Assembly (NCBI RefSeq): GCF_005116465.1
Contig: NZ_SWBM01000007.1
Location: forward strand, 62,001 to 126,000
DNA: 64,000 nucleotides
DNA from: Robertmurraya kyonggiensis
Lineage (GTDB): Bacteria; Bacillota; Bacilli; Bacillales; Cytobacillaceae
Reading direction: 5' to 3'
Positions 1 to 7,538 of this stretch are shown here, piece after piece (the stretch's first letter is position 1; each line of letters starts with the position of its first letter). The notes below the pieces were generated by a model. That model worked only from the letters and a program-made list of their open reading frames with translations, made no database searches and had not been told where the DNA came from. A program made the translations under genes and the position numbers.

Positions 1-282
1 AGCAGGAATCACAAGAATATTTAGTGCGTAAAAAGGCATGACATCGTATAAATAATACCCAGCAGACAACAGCCAGATTACAATCAACACAAAGTAGCCT
101 AGCCTTTGATGTGAGAAAGAAAAGGCTCTAAATCGCCAAAATACCAACATGTAAAATGCAACGATGAAGACAAAGAAAGAGAGACCTATTTGACCCCTAA
201 AAAACGATTCTTCTGCCACAATCCCAACAATTAAACACAACAATAAGAAAATCCAATCTAGCTTTCCAATTTTTATTTCCAT
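1..282 (-). CDS. Integral membrane protein, N-terminal part (gene runs off the window)
   Basis: This is a reading frame on the minus strand from ATG at 282 to the window edge, 94 codons without a stop. A GGAGG ribosome site at 290-294 lies seven bases ahead of the start. The visible residues form hydrophobic segments broken by short basic loops (MEIKIGKLDWIFLLLCL at the N-terminus), so it is a polytopic membrane protein. It has its own promoter region with a PadR-type inverted repeat at 315-333, and a terminator separates it from the PadR/HAAS unit upstream. Such membrane proteins (DUF4153/DUF4173 type) are often found beside PadR-HAAS pairs, but the family cannot be fixed from this fragment. 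Confidence 0.75.
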   Translation of the reverse strand, partial: MEIKIGKLDWIFLLLCLIVGIVAEESFFRGQIGLSFFVFIVAFYMLVFWRFRAFSFSHQRLGYFVLIVIWLLSAGYYLYDVMPFYALNILVIPA

Positions 283-314
283 GATGAATCCTCCATTTAT
301 TTCGTAATTCTATA

Positions 315-333
315 TACATAGAATTACTATGTA
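315..333. promoter_or_regulatory. Putative PadR operator ahead of the membrane-protein gene
   Basis: The 19-mer TACATAGAATTACTATGTA is an inverted repeat, part of an 8-5-8 perfect repeat at 314-334. It aligns at 15 of 19 positions with the inverted repeat at 1327-1345 ahead of padR. Known PadR-family operators have ATGT/ACAT arms, as here. Control of this gene by the neighbouring PadR protein is inferred. Confidence 0.6.
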
Positions 334-342
334 TCAGGTCAA

Positions 343-368
343 AAAAAAGCTTAGATCGAAGCTTTTTT
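343..368. terminator. Bidirectional intrinsic terminator
   Basis: Perfect 10-bp stem AAAAAAGCTT / AAGCTTTTTT with a six-base loop, overlapping the stop codon of the HAAS protein gene. It has U-tracts in both orientations and separates the PadR/HAAS unit from the next minus-strand gene. Confidence 0.75.
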
Positions 369-989
369 CCCCCATTTATAACTAATAAGACATACTGGGT
401 ATAAAATTATCGTGAACAGGATGCACAGCATGATAAAGGTTTCCGTTAATAATGGACGGAACCACTCATGCGGAATGATCTTGAACACGGTTAAAATCAT
501 TAAAGATAAATTCGGTATTAACGCTAATAAAAACGTATTTCGCAATAACCTTTTCCCTTTATGGCCGAAACCCTTGCCGATTTCATAGCCGAGCAATGCC
601 CAAAAAAACATATAAATAAGAGCAATTAAAATCGGAACGGATGTTAGCTGATTCCACAGACTCGTAAGCCAGCTCCAATCTAGTAGATTATGAGCTAAAG
701 TTAGAGCCCCACCACCACCGAAAAAAAGAATATTTACAGCAATAAATAGCCATTTCATATTGCTCGGTGTGACAGATAACTCTTCCTTCCACATAGCTGA
801 GATTTCTTCAGGTGCGCCAAACCGCGAATAGACTTGTTCGCGTACATCTGATTCCTCTATTTGTCCATAAAAGCTGATGAGAAGTTCATCCAGATGAGCA
901 TCATATTCCATTAAAATCGATTCTTTTTCTGGATGATTACCAAGATGACTTGCAAGTTCATTTAGAAATTCATTCTTCAGCAGTTCCAT
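351..989 (-). CDS. HAAS/DUF1700-type membrane protein paired with PadR
   Basis: A 212-residue protein. The first about 75 residues are a soluble helical HAAS-type domain, with a NELASHLG...[10 protein letters not shown] pattern followed by an RFGAPEEIS motif. About four membrane segments follow (roughly 78-98, 115-135, 150-170, 183-205). The gene overlaps the 3' end of padR by 20 bp, so the two are translationally coupled. PadR-HAAS pairs are a common Firmicute module in which the membrane protein is thought to be a partner or target of the regulator. Its biochemical role is unknown. The length is normal and there is no sign of damage. Confidence 0.8.
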   Translation of the reverse strand: MELLKNEFLNELASHLGNHPEKESILMEYDAHLDELLISFYGQIEESDVREQVYSRFGAPEEISAMWKEELSVTPSNMKWLFIAVNILFFGGGGALTLAHNLLDWSWLTSLWNQLTSVPILIALIYMFFWALLGYEIGKGFGHKGKRLLRNTFLLALIPNLSLMILTVFKIIPHEWFRPLLTETFIMLCILFTIILYPVCLISYKWGKKASI

Positions 990-1317
990 GTTTTTTTCTC
1001 CCCATCACCTTGTTCATTACTGAAACAAAGTCGTTCCATTCACGGGTTTTCTCTAGCAGCATTTCTTTTCCTGCGTCTGTGATGCGATAATATTTTCTAG
1101 CTGGACCCTTCTCTTGTTCCTGCCAATAGCATTCAATGTATTCTTGCTTTTCAAGCTTATGCAGGGCTGGATACAAGGTCCCTTCTTTAAAGGAAAACTC
1201 ATTGCTGCTTCGCTTTTCCAACTCTTTTACAAGCTCGTAGCCGTACATATCCCGCTCTTCAAGCAACTGGAGTAACAAAAGGGCTGTGCTGCCTTTTACC
1301 AATTCACGATTAAACAT
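970..1317 (-). CDS. PadR-family transcriptional regulator
   Basis: A 115-residue protein with the typical PadR winged-helix fold: residues about 8-80 include [24 protein letters not shown] and the wing motif [18 protein letters not shown], then a short C-terminal dimerisation helix. PadR proteins are usually autorepressors. The inverted repeat at 1327-1345 just ahead of the start, and a similar one at 315-333 ahead of the next downstream unit, support autoregulation and control of both membrane-protein genes. The inducing signal cannot be told from sequence. Confidence 0.92.
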   Translation of the reverse strand: MFNRELVKGSTALLLLQLLEERDMYGYELVKELEKRSSNEFSFKEGTLYPALHKLEKQEYIECYWQEQEKGPARKYYRITDAGKEMLLEKTREWNDFVSVMNKVMGRKKHGTAEE

Positions 1318-1326
1318 TTTCTCACC

Positions 1327-1345
1327 TACCTAGAATTTTTAGGTA
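1327..1345. promoter_or_regulatory. Putative PadR autoregulatory operator
   Basis: TACCTAGAATTTTTAGGTA is an inverted repeat (TACCTA, seven bases, TAGGTA) 10 to 28 bp upstream of the padR start and overlapping its presumed promoter. It shares 15 of 19 positions with the site at 315-333. PadR binding is inferred. Confidence 0.6.
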
Positions 1346-1446
1346 TATAGAAATCCTACACCGTTACAAAGTAAATGTAAAGTGTAGAAAAAAATTTTTT
1401 ATGTATTTCCTCAAAAGTTTAGAGGTGTCTACAGTATTCTGTTGAT

Positions 1447-1530
1447 TTCCGCTCCAGGCGGACGCATTCCGCGGGCGGGGCCGAGCTGCTTCCCTCTCTC
1501 GCTCAGTCCAGGGTCTCGACTGTCGACAGT
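1447..1530. repeat. GC-rich intergenic repeat-like island
   Basis: A GC-rich stretch (GGCGGACGCATTCCGCGGGC and following) stands out sharply from AT-rich surroundings. It has no open gene and contains nested short inverted repeats such as GTCGAC. Similar GCGG/CCGC-rich dispersed elements are known from Bacillaceae intergenic DNA. It occurs once in this window, so calling it a repeat rests on recognition only. Confidence 0.4.
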
Positions 1531-1545
1531 GTAACCATTTAACAG

Positions 1546-1735
1546 AAAAAATTCCGTTTATTTTGAATAATTAATGGATATTAGGTGACATAGGCGGAGA
1601 TTTTCCGCTAATTGACCTAAAAAGCCTTAAAATCATGAAAAATGTATAGCTTAACCGGAAAAATCCCGCTTATTTATAGGAAAATAGATGAAATTCTTAA
1701 TATAACCGTAACTTTTCCGCCTATTTTTCAATGTA
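1546..1735. repeat. Four degenerate copies of a TTTTCCGCTTATTT motif
   Basis: Four related motifs with CCG cores at 1554, 1605, 1666 and 1717 (spacing 51, 61, 51). Each carries a GGAAAA...TTCCG inverted core followed by TTATTT. They fill the interval between padR and the luciferase-like gene, which otherwise holds no gene. Function unknown. Confidence 0.55.
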
Positions 1736-1840
1736 AAAAGTCAAACTCCATCTTTAATATAGCTTTTATTTTAAAAGTAATAAGGTCTTAGAAAAGAGCC
1801 TTTGGTAAAAATATCTATTCAAGGCAACAATCCAATTATT

Positions 1841-2893
1841 TTATTCGTTTTCTGCTTCCCATTTAGCAACTTCTTCACGAACACGCGGTGCTACTTCCGT
1901 TCCTAAGAGCTCGATTGCTTTCATGACATCTTCATGCGGCATCGTTCCAACTGGAAGGTGAAGCATAAAACGCGTGATGCCGACATTCTTGCGAAGGTGG
2001 ATGATTTTTTGCGCTACTGTTTCTGGATCCCCTACATACAAAGCTCCCTCAAAGCTTCTCGCTGCATCAAAGGCAGCGCGATCGTAATGCCCCCAACCTC
2101 GCTCACGTCCAAGAACATTCATTACTTGCTGAGTTGGTGGGAAGAATTTTTCGCAGGCCGTATCAGTATCCTCTGCAATAAATCCATGAGAATGAGAAGC
2201 AACAGGTAGCTTGGACACATCATGGCCTGCCTGAGCTGCCGCCCGCTTATATAGCTGGACAAGGGCCGCAAATTGTAACGGTCTTCCGCCAATAATCGCT
2301 AAGACTAGAGGTAAACCCAACTGACCTGCACGCACCACTGACTGAGGAGTACCACCGCTTCCAATCCACACTGGTAAAGGATCCTGAACCGGACGTGGAT
2401 ACACTCCTAAATTATTTATTGCCGGACGATGGTTTCCACGCCATGTGACTTTTTCAGATTCTCTTATTTTTAAAAGTAAGTCTAGCTTCTCATCAAATAA
2501 TTCATTGTAATCATCTAAGTCGTAGCCGAAGAGAGGAAAAGACTCGATAAAAGAACCTCGTCCTGCCATAATTTCTGCCCGTCCATTCGAAATGCCATCA
2601 AGCATCGCAAAATCTTGGAATACGCGTACTGGATCATCAGAAGAAAGAACGGATACAGCACTCGTTAGTCTGATTTTTTTCGTTTGAGGTGCCGCAGCAG
2701 CAAGTAAAATGGCTGGAGATGATGCCGCAAAATCTTCGCGGTGGTGCTCTCCCACCCCAAAGACGTCCAGTCCGACCTGATCAGCAAGAATGATTTCCTC
2801 TACTACTTCCCGTAGGCGTTGTGCATGGCTTATGACCTCACCAGTTTTGACATCTGGCGTTGTTTCTACAAATGTACTAATTCCTATTTCCAC
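1841..2893 (-). CDS. LLM-class flavin-dependent oxidoreductase (luciferase-like monooxygenase)
   Basis: A 350-residue TIM-barrel flavin enzyme of the bacterial luciferase superfamily. Visible hallmarks are the N-terminal strand MEIGISTFVE, the GVGEHHRED motif near residue 46, SVLSSDDPVRVFQDFAMLD near 82, the RAEIMAGRGS motif near 105 and the late PLPVWIGSGGTPQSV segment. Family members use reduced FMN or F420-like cofactors to oxidise small molecules; in Bacilli FMNH2 is the expected cofactor. It resembles the TIGR03858-type group of uncharacterised LLM oxidoreductases. It appears monocistronic. The substrate is unknown, and the flavin reductase at 4697-5293 is a plausible but unproven FMNH2 source. 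Confidence 0.88.
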   Translation of the reverse strand: MEIGISTFVETTPDVKTGEVISHAQRLREVVEEIILADQVGLDVFGVGEHHREDFAASSPAILLAAAAPQTKKIRLTSAVSVLSSDDPVRVFQDFAMLDGISNGRAEIMAGRGSFIESFPLFGYDLDDYNELFDEKLDLLLKIRESEKVTWRGNHRPAINNLGVYPRPVQDPLPVWIGSGGTPQSVVRAGQLGLPLVLAIIGGRPLQFAALVQLYKRAAAQAGHDVSKLPVASHSHGFIAEDTDTACEKFFPPTQQVMNVLGRERGWGHYDRAAFDAARSFEGALYVGDPETVAQKIIHLRKNVGITRFMLHLPVGTMPHEDVMKAIELLGTEVAPRVREEVAKWEAENE

Positions 2894-3026
2894 TATGTAA
2901 TGCCTCCTATACTTTTTATCTTCATTTTGAGACTTTTTTACTTGAATCGCAAGAAATTAGTCGAAAGAAGACTTCGGCTTAAAAATTAGGTAATATTTGG
3001 TACAATATAGTTGGTGGTGATAGTAA

Positions 3027-3644
3027 ATGGAACCGAAATGGCTTGAATGGGCAAAACAACTACAATCCATTGCCCAAGCAGGATTAACTTACTCGAAAGA
3101 TATTTACGACATAGAAAGATTTGAACAAATAAGAGACATGAGCATCGATATTCTTTCGAAGTATACAGAAATGGATCAAACGATTATTAAGGATCTATTT
3201 GCGAATGAAACAGGCTATGCAACTCCAAAAGTAGATGTTAGAGCAGTTGTATTTAGAGAAAATAAGATGTTGATGGTCAAAGAAAATATGGATAACGCTT
3301 GGGCTTTGCCGGGCGGTTGGGGTGACATCGGACTTACTCCAGGTGAAGTTGTGGTGAAAGAAGTAAAGGAAGAAGCCGGTTTTGATGTGAAAGCCACTAA
3401 ACTATTGGGTATCCTTGATAAAAAGTGTCACCCGCACCCGCCTTCACCCTATCATGTGTATAAAATATTTATCCAATGCGAAATTGTTGGTGGACAAGCA
3501 GAAGAGGGAATGGAAACAAGCGCAGTCGGGTTCTTTTCTGAAAATGATCTACCTCCGCTATCCATCGCTCGAAATACCGAATCCCAAATTAAATGGGCGT
3601 TTAAGTATTTGCATAATCCAGAGGAACCTGTTCGATTTGATTGA
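3027..3644 (+). CDS. Nudix hydrolase with N-terminal NUDIX_N-type domain
   Basis: A 205-residue protein. Residues 1-65 are a helical extension (PKWLEWAKQLQSIAQAGLTY) typical of the Nudix N-terminal domain seen in Bacillus YjhB-like proteins. The Nudix fold follows (VDVRAVVF...WALPGGW), with the metal-binding end of the Nudix box KEVKEEAGF near residue 115. The position of the first box glutamate appears to be Leu, as in several members of this subgroup. Expected chemistry is Mg2+-dependent hydrolysis of a nucleoside diphosphate linked to another group, possibly ADP-ribose. It stands alone behind an extended -10 element (TTTGGTACAAT). The substrate cannot be fixed. Confidence 0.88.
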   Translation: MEPKWLEWAKQLQSIAQAGLTYSKDIYDIERFEQIRDMSIDILSKYTEMDQTIIKDLFANETGYATPKVDVRAVVFRENKMLMVKENMDNAWALPGGWGDIGLTPGEVVVKEVKEEAGFDVKATKLLGILDKKCHPHPPSPYHVYKIFIQCEIVGGQAEEGMETSAVGFFSENDLPPLSIARNTESQIKWAFKYLHNPEEPVRFD

Positions 3645-3801
3645 AGGCATTTGACAAAACTCGAATACTTTTAGCCCTAAAAATTGCGACAAGCATATTC
3701 CTTGATAAAAAACATGCGGTTCATGTTAAAATATGTTAATAACTTACAAATGGTTTTTTGATATAGTTTTACATGACTACGTGTGATTAAGAGGGGATAT
3801 T

Positions 3802-4653
3802 ATGGAAAATACAGGTCTAGTATTAGAAGGCGGTGGCAGTAGAGGCGTTTATACTGGAGGCGTCCTTCGCTATCTAATGGAAGAGGAAATTTACTTTCCT
3901 TATATAGTAGGTGTATCTGCTGGTGCATGTAATGGTACCTCCTACGTTTCTCGTCAAATTGACCGCAATAAAATCGTAACGATTGATTATGCAAATCATC
4001 CTGAGTTTTTGTCACTCCGGAACTTAATTAAAAAGGGACAGCTTTTTGGTATGGACTTTTTGTTCGATACTTTACCAAATGATTTGGTTCCCTTCGATTT
4101 TGACACTTATTATAAAGCAAAAGAAGAGTTTGTCGTTGGCGTAACCGATTGTCTATCTGGAGAACCTGTATTTTATAAAAAGGATGCTTACACTAATAAA
4201 GAAGTGCTAACTTTGCTTCGTGCATCGAGTTCTTTGCCATTAGTTGCGCCTGTAGTCCATTTTGATAATCGCATCCTTATGGACGGCGGTATCTCGGATC
4301 CGATCCCAATCAAGCAATCTGTCACAGATGGGAATCCAAAAAACGTTGTTATTTTAACGCAAACTAGAGGATATGTGAAAAAGCCTCAATCGATGGGCTG
4401 GTATCTTCGAAAAAAATACAGTCAGTACCCTGGCTTATTGAAAGCTATTGAAAATCGTCATAATGTGTATAACGAAACGCTTCAATATATTTTTGACGAA
4501 GAGAAAAAAGGAAATATTTTTGTAGTCGCCCCAACTGACAAATTAGAAGTGGGACGTTACGAAAGAAATATAGGGAAACTAGATGCTTTATTTCAAAAGG
4601 GTATCGAGGATATTAAAAAAATTGCAGAACCCTTAAAAGAATTTTTGTCATAG
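3802..4653 (+). CDS. Patatin-like phospholipase / acyl hydrolase
   Basis: A 283-residue protein with all patatin signatures: the oxyanion-hole GGGSRG at residues about 10-15, the nucleophile elbow GVSAG at about 38-42, and the second dyad residue in DGGISDPIP near residue 160. The arrangement matches the YjjU-type patatin family, with a C-terminal helical extension. These are Ser-Asp dyad lipases acting on phospholipids or acyl esters; no signal peptide is present, so it is cytoplasmic or membrane-peripheral. It starts with ATG behind GAGGGG and ends at a shared terminator facing the flavin reductase gene. Its physiological substrate is unknown. Confidence 0.9.
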   Translation: MENTGLVLEGGGSRGVYTGGVLRYLMEEEIYFPYIVGVSAGACNGTSYVSRQIDRNKIVTIDYANHPEFLSLRNLIKKGQLFGMDFLFDTLPNDLVPFDFDTYYKAKEEFVVGVTDCLSGEPVFYKKDAYTNKEVLTLLRASSSLPLVAPVVHFDNRILMDGGISDPIPIKQSVTDGNPKNVVILTQTRGYVKKPQSMGWYLRKKYSQYPGLLKAIENRHNVYNETLQYIFDEEKKGNIFVVAPTDKLEVGRYERNIGKLDALFQKGIEDIKKIAEPLKEFLS

Positions 4654-4659
4654 AATGAC

Positions 4660-4693
4660 GAAACCGCTTGGAATTGATTTTCCAAGCGGTTTC
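4660..4693. terminator. Bidirectional terminator between convergent genes
   Basis: Perfect 14-bp stem GAAACCGCTTGGAA / TTCCAAGCGGTTTC with a six-base loop, followed by a T-rich stretch. It lies between the patatin-like gene and the flavin reductase gene. Confidence 0.85.
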
Positions 4694-4696
4694 TTG

Positions 4697-5293
4697 TTAT
4701 ATCGGTCTCTCAATCGAAAAAACCTCACCAATTTTTGCATAATTAGACCCAGCCAAGCGGCTTACAGCAGCAAGTCCTCTTGGGTCAATTCTTCCTTTTT
4801 CATAGAGTTCCTCACTTACGTGGAATCGAACAATCTTCCCGATAATGAGATCATTAGTATTCCCCAATTCCAATGAATGTTCTAACGTACATTCCATGCG
4901 GATTTTCGCTTCTTTTATCCCTGGAACAGAAATCTTTTCACTATCAATCGGCGTCAAACCTGCTAAGGCAACCTCACTTTGATCAGGCGCAAAACTTGCA
5001 GCTGTTTGATTAATTAGCGCTACATTGTCTTCATCAACGATATGAATGACAAATTCTTTTAATTCTAGGATGTTTCTTGACGTGTCTTTACGTTGCCCAT
5101 CTCTACGACCGATGGAAATAGAAATCATCGGCGGATCTGAAGACACGATATTGAAATAGCTAAATGGTGCACCATTTAAAACGTCGTATTTAGATATTGA
5201 TGTCACGAAGGCAATCGGTCTCGGAATGATACTCCCAATCAATAATTTATAGTTTTCTCTTTCAGTATTGCTAGTCGGATCAATGGATATCAA
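4697..5293 (-). CDS. Flavin reductase-like protein (FMN-binding split barrel)
   Basis: A 198-residue protein of the flavin reductase family similar to B. subtilis YwrF. It shows the split-barrel motif IIPRPIAFVTS near residue 22, NGAPFSYFNIVSSDPP near 40-55 and the VIHIVDEDN segment. The family binds FMN and reduces it with NAD(P)H or performs flavin-dependent reductions. It lies 12 bp downstream of the ring-cleaving dioxygenase gene, so the two form an operon likely controlled by the MhqR-like operators upstream. In that setting it may help reduce quinone-type electrophiles; this is inferred from context only. Confidence 0.85.
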   Translation of the reverse strand: MISIDPTSNTERENYKLLIGSIIPRPIAFVTSISKYDVLNGAPFSYFNIVSSDPPMISISIGRRDGQRKDTSRNILELKEFVIHIVDEDNVALINQTAASFAPDQSEVALAGLTPIDSEKISVPGIKEAKIRMECTLEHSLELGNTNDLIIGKIVRFHVSEELYEKGRIDPRGLAAVSRLAGSNYAKIGEVFSIERPI

Positions 5294-5305
5294 AGGATCA
5301 CCCCC

Positions 5306-6244
5306 TTAATCAAGTTCTCTAACTTCAAACGGAATAACAGTCTGCTCAATTTGCTCACGATGCGGTTCATATTGCTCCGGTAACATGAAATACTGTCCCA
5401 TTGTTTCATAAGATTCATCATGGGCAAAGCCTGGAGGATCAGTGGCAATTTCAAATAGAATTTCGCCATGCTCTCTAAAGTATATTGCGTTAAAATAGTT
5501 TCTATCTTGAACTGGAGTTACGCCATAACCAAAGCTTTCAACATATTTCTTCCAATCTAATTGGTCAGCATCATCGTTGGCTCTCCAAGCAATATGATGG
5601 ACTGTTCCTACTCCCATACGGCCACGTCCAACTGAAGTTGCTTTTAAGTCTACTACATTTCCAATTTCTGCAGAAGAACGGAAACGAATCATATCTCCTT
5701 CTTGGCCAACACGTTCAAGGCCTAAGATATTTTCTAAAAGTTCAGCTGTTTTTTCAGGCTGTGCAGATAATAATGTTGCTCCACCAAATCCTTTAATCGC
5801 TACCTCTGGTGTTACGCCACCAAAAGTCCAGGTGTTAAGCTCGCCTTCTTCGCGCTCAACCATTTCCAAATGAAGTCCATGTGGATCATCGAATTGAATG
5901 TATTGCTCACCAAAGCGTTCAACTTTTGTAAATGGAACCTCAAACTTTTCTAATCGTTTTTCCCAAAACTCTAGTGCTCCTACCGGCACAGCATAAGATG
6001 TGATTCCAACCTGCCCATCGCCAATTTTTCCTTGATAAGCATTTGCCCATGGGAAGAATGTAATGATCGTACCTGGCTTTCCACCGTCATTTCCAAAATA
6101 GAAATGGTACGTACCTGGATCGTCAAAATTCACGGTTTGCTTCACTAAACGTAATCCTAAGACACCTGCATAAAAATCAACATTTTCTTGAGGATGACCC
6201 ACAATCGCTGTAATGTGATGAATTCCTGTAGTTTGTTTGCTCAT
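5306..6244 (-). CDS. mhqA: Ring-cleaving dioxygenase of the MhqA type (VOC family)
   Basis: A 312-residue, two-module vicinal-oxygen-chelate protein. Module 1 has GIHHITAIVG near residue 6 and the metal-site strand HGLHLEMVE near residue 130. Module 2 has GTVHHIAWRAND near 213 and the GEILFEIATDPPGF strand near 262. This matches B. subtilis MhqA/MhqE/MhqO, putative extradiol dioxygenases or glyoxalases needed for resistance to 2-methylhydroquinone and catechol. A 24-bp perfect palindrome and a degenerate second copy upstream match the published MhqR operator. It leads a two-gene operon with the flavin reductase. Which of the three paralogues it represents is less certain than the family. Confidence 0.85.
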   Translation of the reverse strand: MSKQTTGIHHITAIVGHPQENVDFYAGVLGLRLVKQTVNFDDPGTYHFYFGNDGGKPGTIITFFPWANAYQGKIGDGQVGITSYAVPVGALEFWEKRLEKFEVPFTKVERFGEQYIQFDDPHGLHLEMVEREEGELNTWTFGGVTPEVAIKGFGGATLLSAQPEKTAELLENILGLERVGQEGDMIRFRSSAEIGNVVDLKATSVGRGRMGVGTVHHIAWRANDDADQLDWKKYVESFGYGVTPVQDRNYFNAIYFREHGEILFEIATDPPGFAHDESYETMGQYFMLPEQYEPHREQIEQTVIPFEVRELD

Positions 6245-6289
6245 GATGTTCTCTCCTTTTTCTTTAGTTTTTCCACAAGATGAATTATC

Positions 6290-6313
6290 ATTTATCTCGA
6301 ATTCGAGATAAAT
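6290..6313. promoter_or_regulatory. MhqR-type operator, perfect 24-bp palindrome
   Basis: A perfect palindrome centred on GAATTC whose core is TATCTCGAATTCGAGATA, 46 to 69 bp upstream of the dioxygenase start. It matches the remembered B. subtilis MhqR box (TATCT-8-AGATA). MhqR is a MarR-type repressor released by quinones; its gene is not in this window. Confidence 0.8.
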
Positions 6314-6341
6314 ATTTAAAAAAATATAAACTTAATTAAAA

Positions 6342-6359
6342 TATCTTGAATCTGAGATA
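6342..6359. promoter_or_regulatory. Second, degenerate MhqR-type operator
   Basis: TATCTTGAATCTGAGATA keeps the outer TATCT/AGATA arms and the eight-base spacing of the strong site, with mismatches in the centre. Its centre lies 49 bp from the first site, close to five helical turns, which would suit cooperative binding on one face. Confidence 0.55.
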
Positions 6360-6393
6360 ATTTTAGAATGGATTTTGCTCAATGTCAATGGAA

Positions 6394-6418
6394 AAAGGAC
6401 GCTTTTATAGCGCCCTTT
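6394..6418 (-). terminator. Terminator of the siderophore-binding protein gene
   Basis: Stem AAAGG-CGCT / AGCG-CCTTT (one internal mismatch) with a five-base loop and a T-run on the minus strand, just past the stop codon at 6428. Confidence 0.7.
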
Positions 6419-6427
6419 AAAAAGTTC

Positions 6428-7393
6428 TTATTTTACTAAGCTTTTTAGAATATCATCAATGATTTGTCCGTTTGCAATTGCGCCGGTATATAACCAGCTT
6501 GTATCTGGAGAAAACTCATAGACATTGCCAGCTTTTACAGCAGGAACACTTTCCCAAAGCTTGTTGCTTAATGGGCTTGAATCAGAAGCCGTATCGCTGT
6601 TGATTAAGAAAAGATGTTCTGCATCTAATTCTGCTAATTTTTCTAAAGAAATTTCACTCCAGTTTCCTGTTGCGCTAGCAGAGATTTCTTTTACTACATC
6701 TGGAACCTTTAATCCGAGATCGCCGTACATAACCGCTCCACTTGAAAGAGTTTCGCTTACCATAAAGAATTTTCCACCAACTAACCAAACGGCTGCAACT
6801 GAAGGCGTACCGACTTTCTCTTCAATTGTGGCTTTTGCTTCTTTTGCTTTTGCATCGTAATCGGCAAGAACCTGCTTCGCTTTGTCTTCTTTCCCTAGCA
6901 CTTGTCCAACACGCACAAGCTCGTCTCTCCAGTCATTGTTCACTTCAGTTCCAATAACATAGGTTGGAGCAATTTGATTGTACTGCTCGTACTTTCCACC
7001 TTCAACCATGCTAGCAGAATCCATAATAATTAAATCCGGAGTCATTTCTTGAACGGCTTCAAATGGAAGATCGTAAGGAATTGTAGGAATTCCTTCAAGG
7101 TCACCTTGTAAATAACCTTGGATGCTTTGTCCATCATTTACGCTCCATTGCGCGACAGGCTTAACACCAAGAGCGACTAAATTGTCTTCTAAATAACTCG
7201 CAAGCACACGTTCAGGATTCGCAGGAATCGTCACTTCATTTCCCATTGCATCGGTTACCGTTCTAGTTGTTGCCTCTTCTTCATTAGTTCCTTTTGTTTC
7301 ATCAGGTGTATTCTCTTCCTTATTTCCGCAAGCGGCTAAAAATAACGCTAATAGACCAATAATAACAATATGTAACATTTTTTTCGTATTCAT
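6428..7393 (-). CDS. yfiY: Iron-siderophore ABC transporter substrate-binding lipoprotein (YfiY-like)
   Basis: A 321-residue lipoprotein with signal peptide and lipobox LAAC (lipidated Cys22), a low-complexity Asp/Glu/Thr linker at 25-45, then a class III (FecB/BtuF-type) binding fold with the typical TVTDAMGNEVTIPANPERVLA start. It captures ferric siderophore outside the membrane. It is divergent from two permease genes across a perfect Fur box, the arrangement of B. subtilis yfiY and yfiZ-yfhA, which import hydroxamate-carboxylate siderophores such as schizokinen using the shared ATPase YusV. No ATPase gene is here. Assignment to YfiY rests mainly on gene order. Confidence 0.87.
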   Translation of the reverse strand: MNTKKMLHIVIIGLLALFLAACGNKEENTPDETKGTNEEEATTRTVTDAMGNEVTIPANPERVLASYLEDNLVALGVKPVAQWSVNDGQSIQGYLQGDLEGIPTIPYDLPFEAVQEMTPDLIIMDSASMVEGGKYEQYNQIAPTYVIGTEVNNDWRDELVRVGQVLGKEDKAKQVLADYDAKAKEAKATIEEKVGTPSVAAVWLVGGKFFMVSETLSSGAVMYGDLGLKVPDVVKEISASATGNWSEISLEKLAELDAEHLFLINSDTASDSSPLSNKLWESVPAVKAGNVYEFSPDTSWLYTGAIANGQIIDDILKSLVK

Positions 7394-7442
7394 TCTTGAT
7401 CCCCCTTAAGGATGTGATAAAATTAGATTAAATTCATTTTAT

Positions 7443-7457
7443 TGATAATGATTATCA
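7443..7457. promoter_or_regulatory. Fur box
   Basis: TGATAATGATTATCA is a perfect match to the 7-1-7 Fur consensus of Bacillus. It lies between the divergent starts at 7393 and 7539, so Fe(II)-Fur should repress both the binding protein and the permease operon. Confidence 0.93.
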
Positions 7458-7538
7458 CTATCGATTAAAATACATAATTCTATAAATGTCAATGAACATT
7501 TTTCGAAAATTATTATTACTTTAGAGGGACGTTCTATT

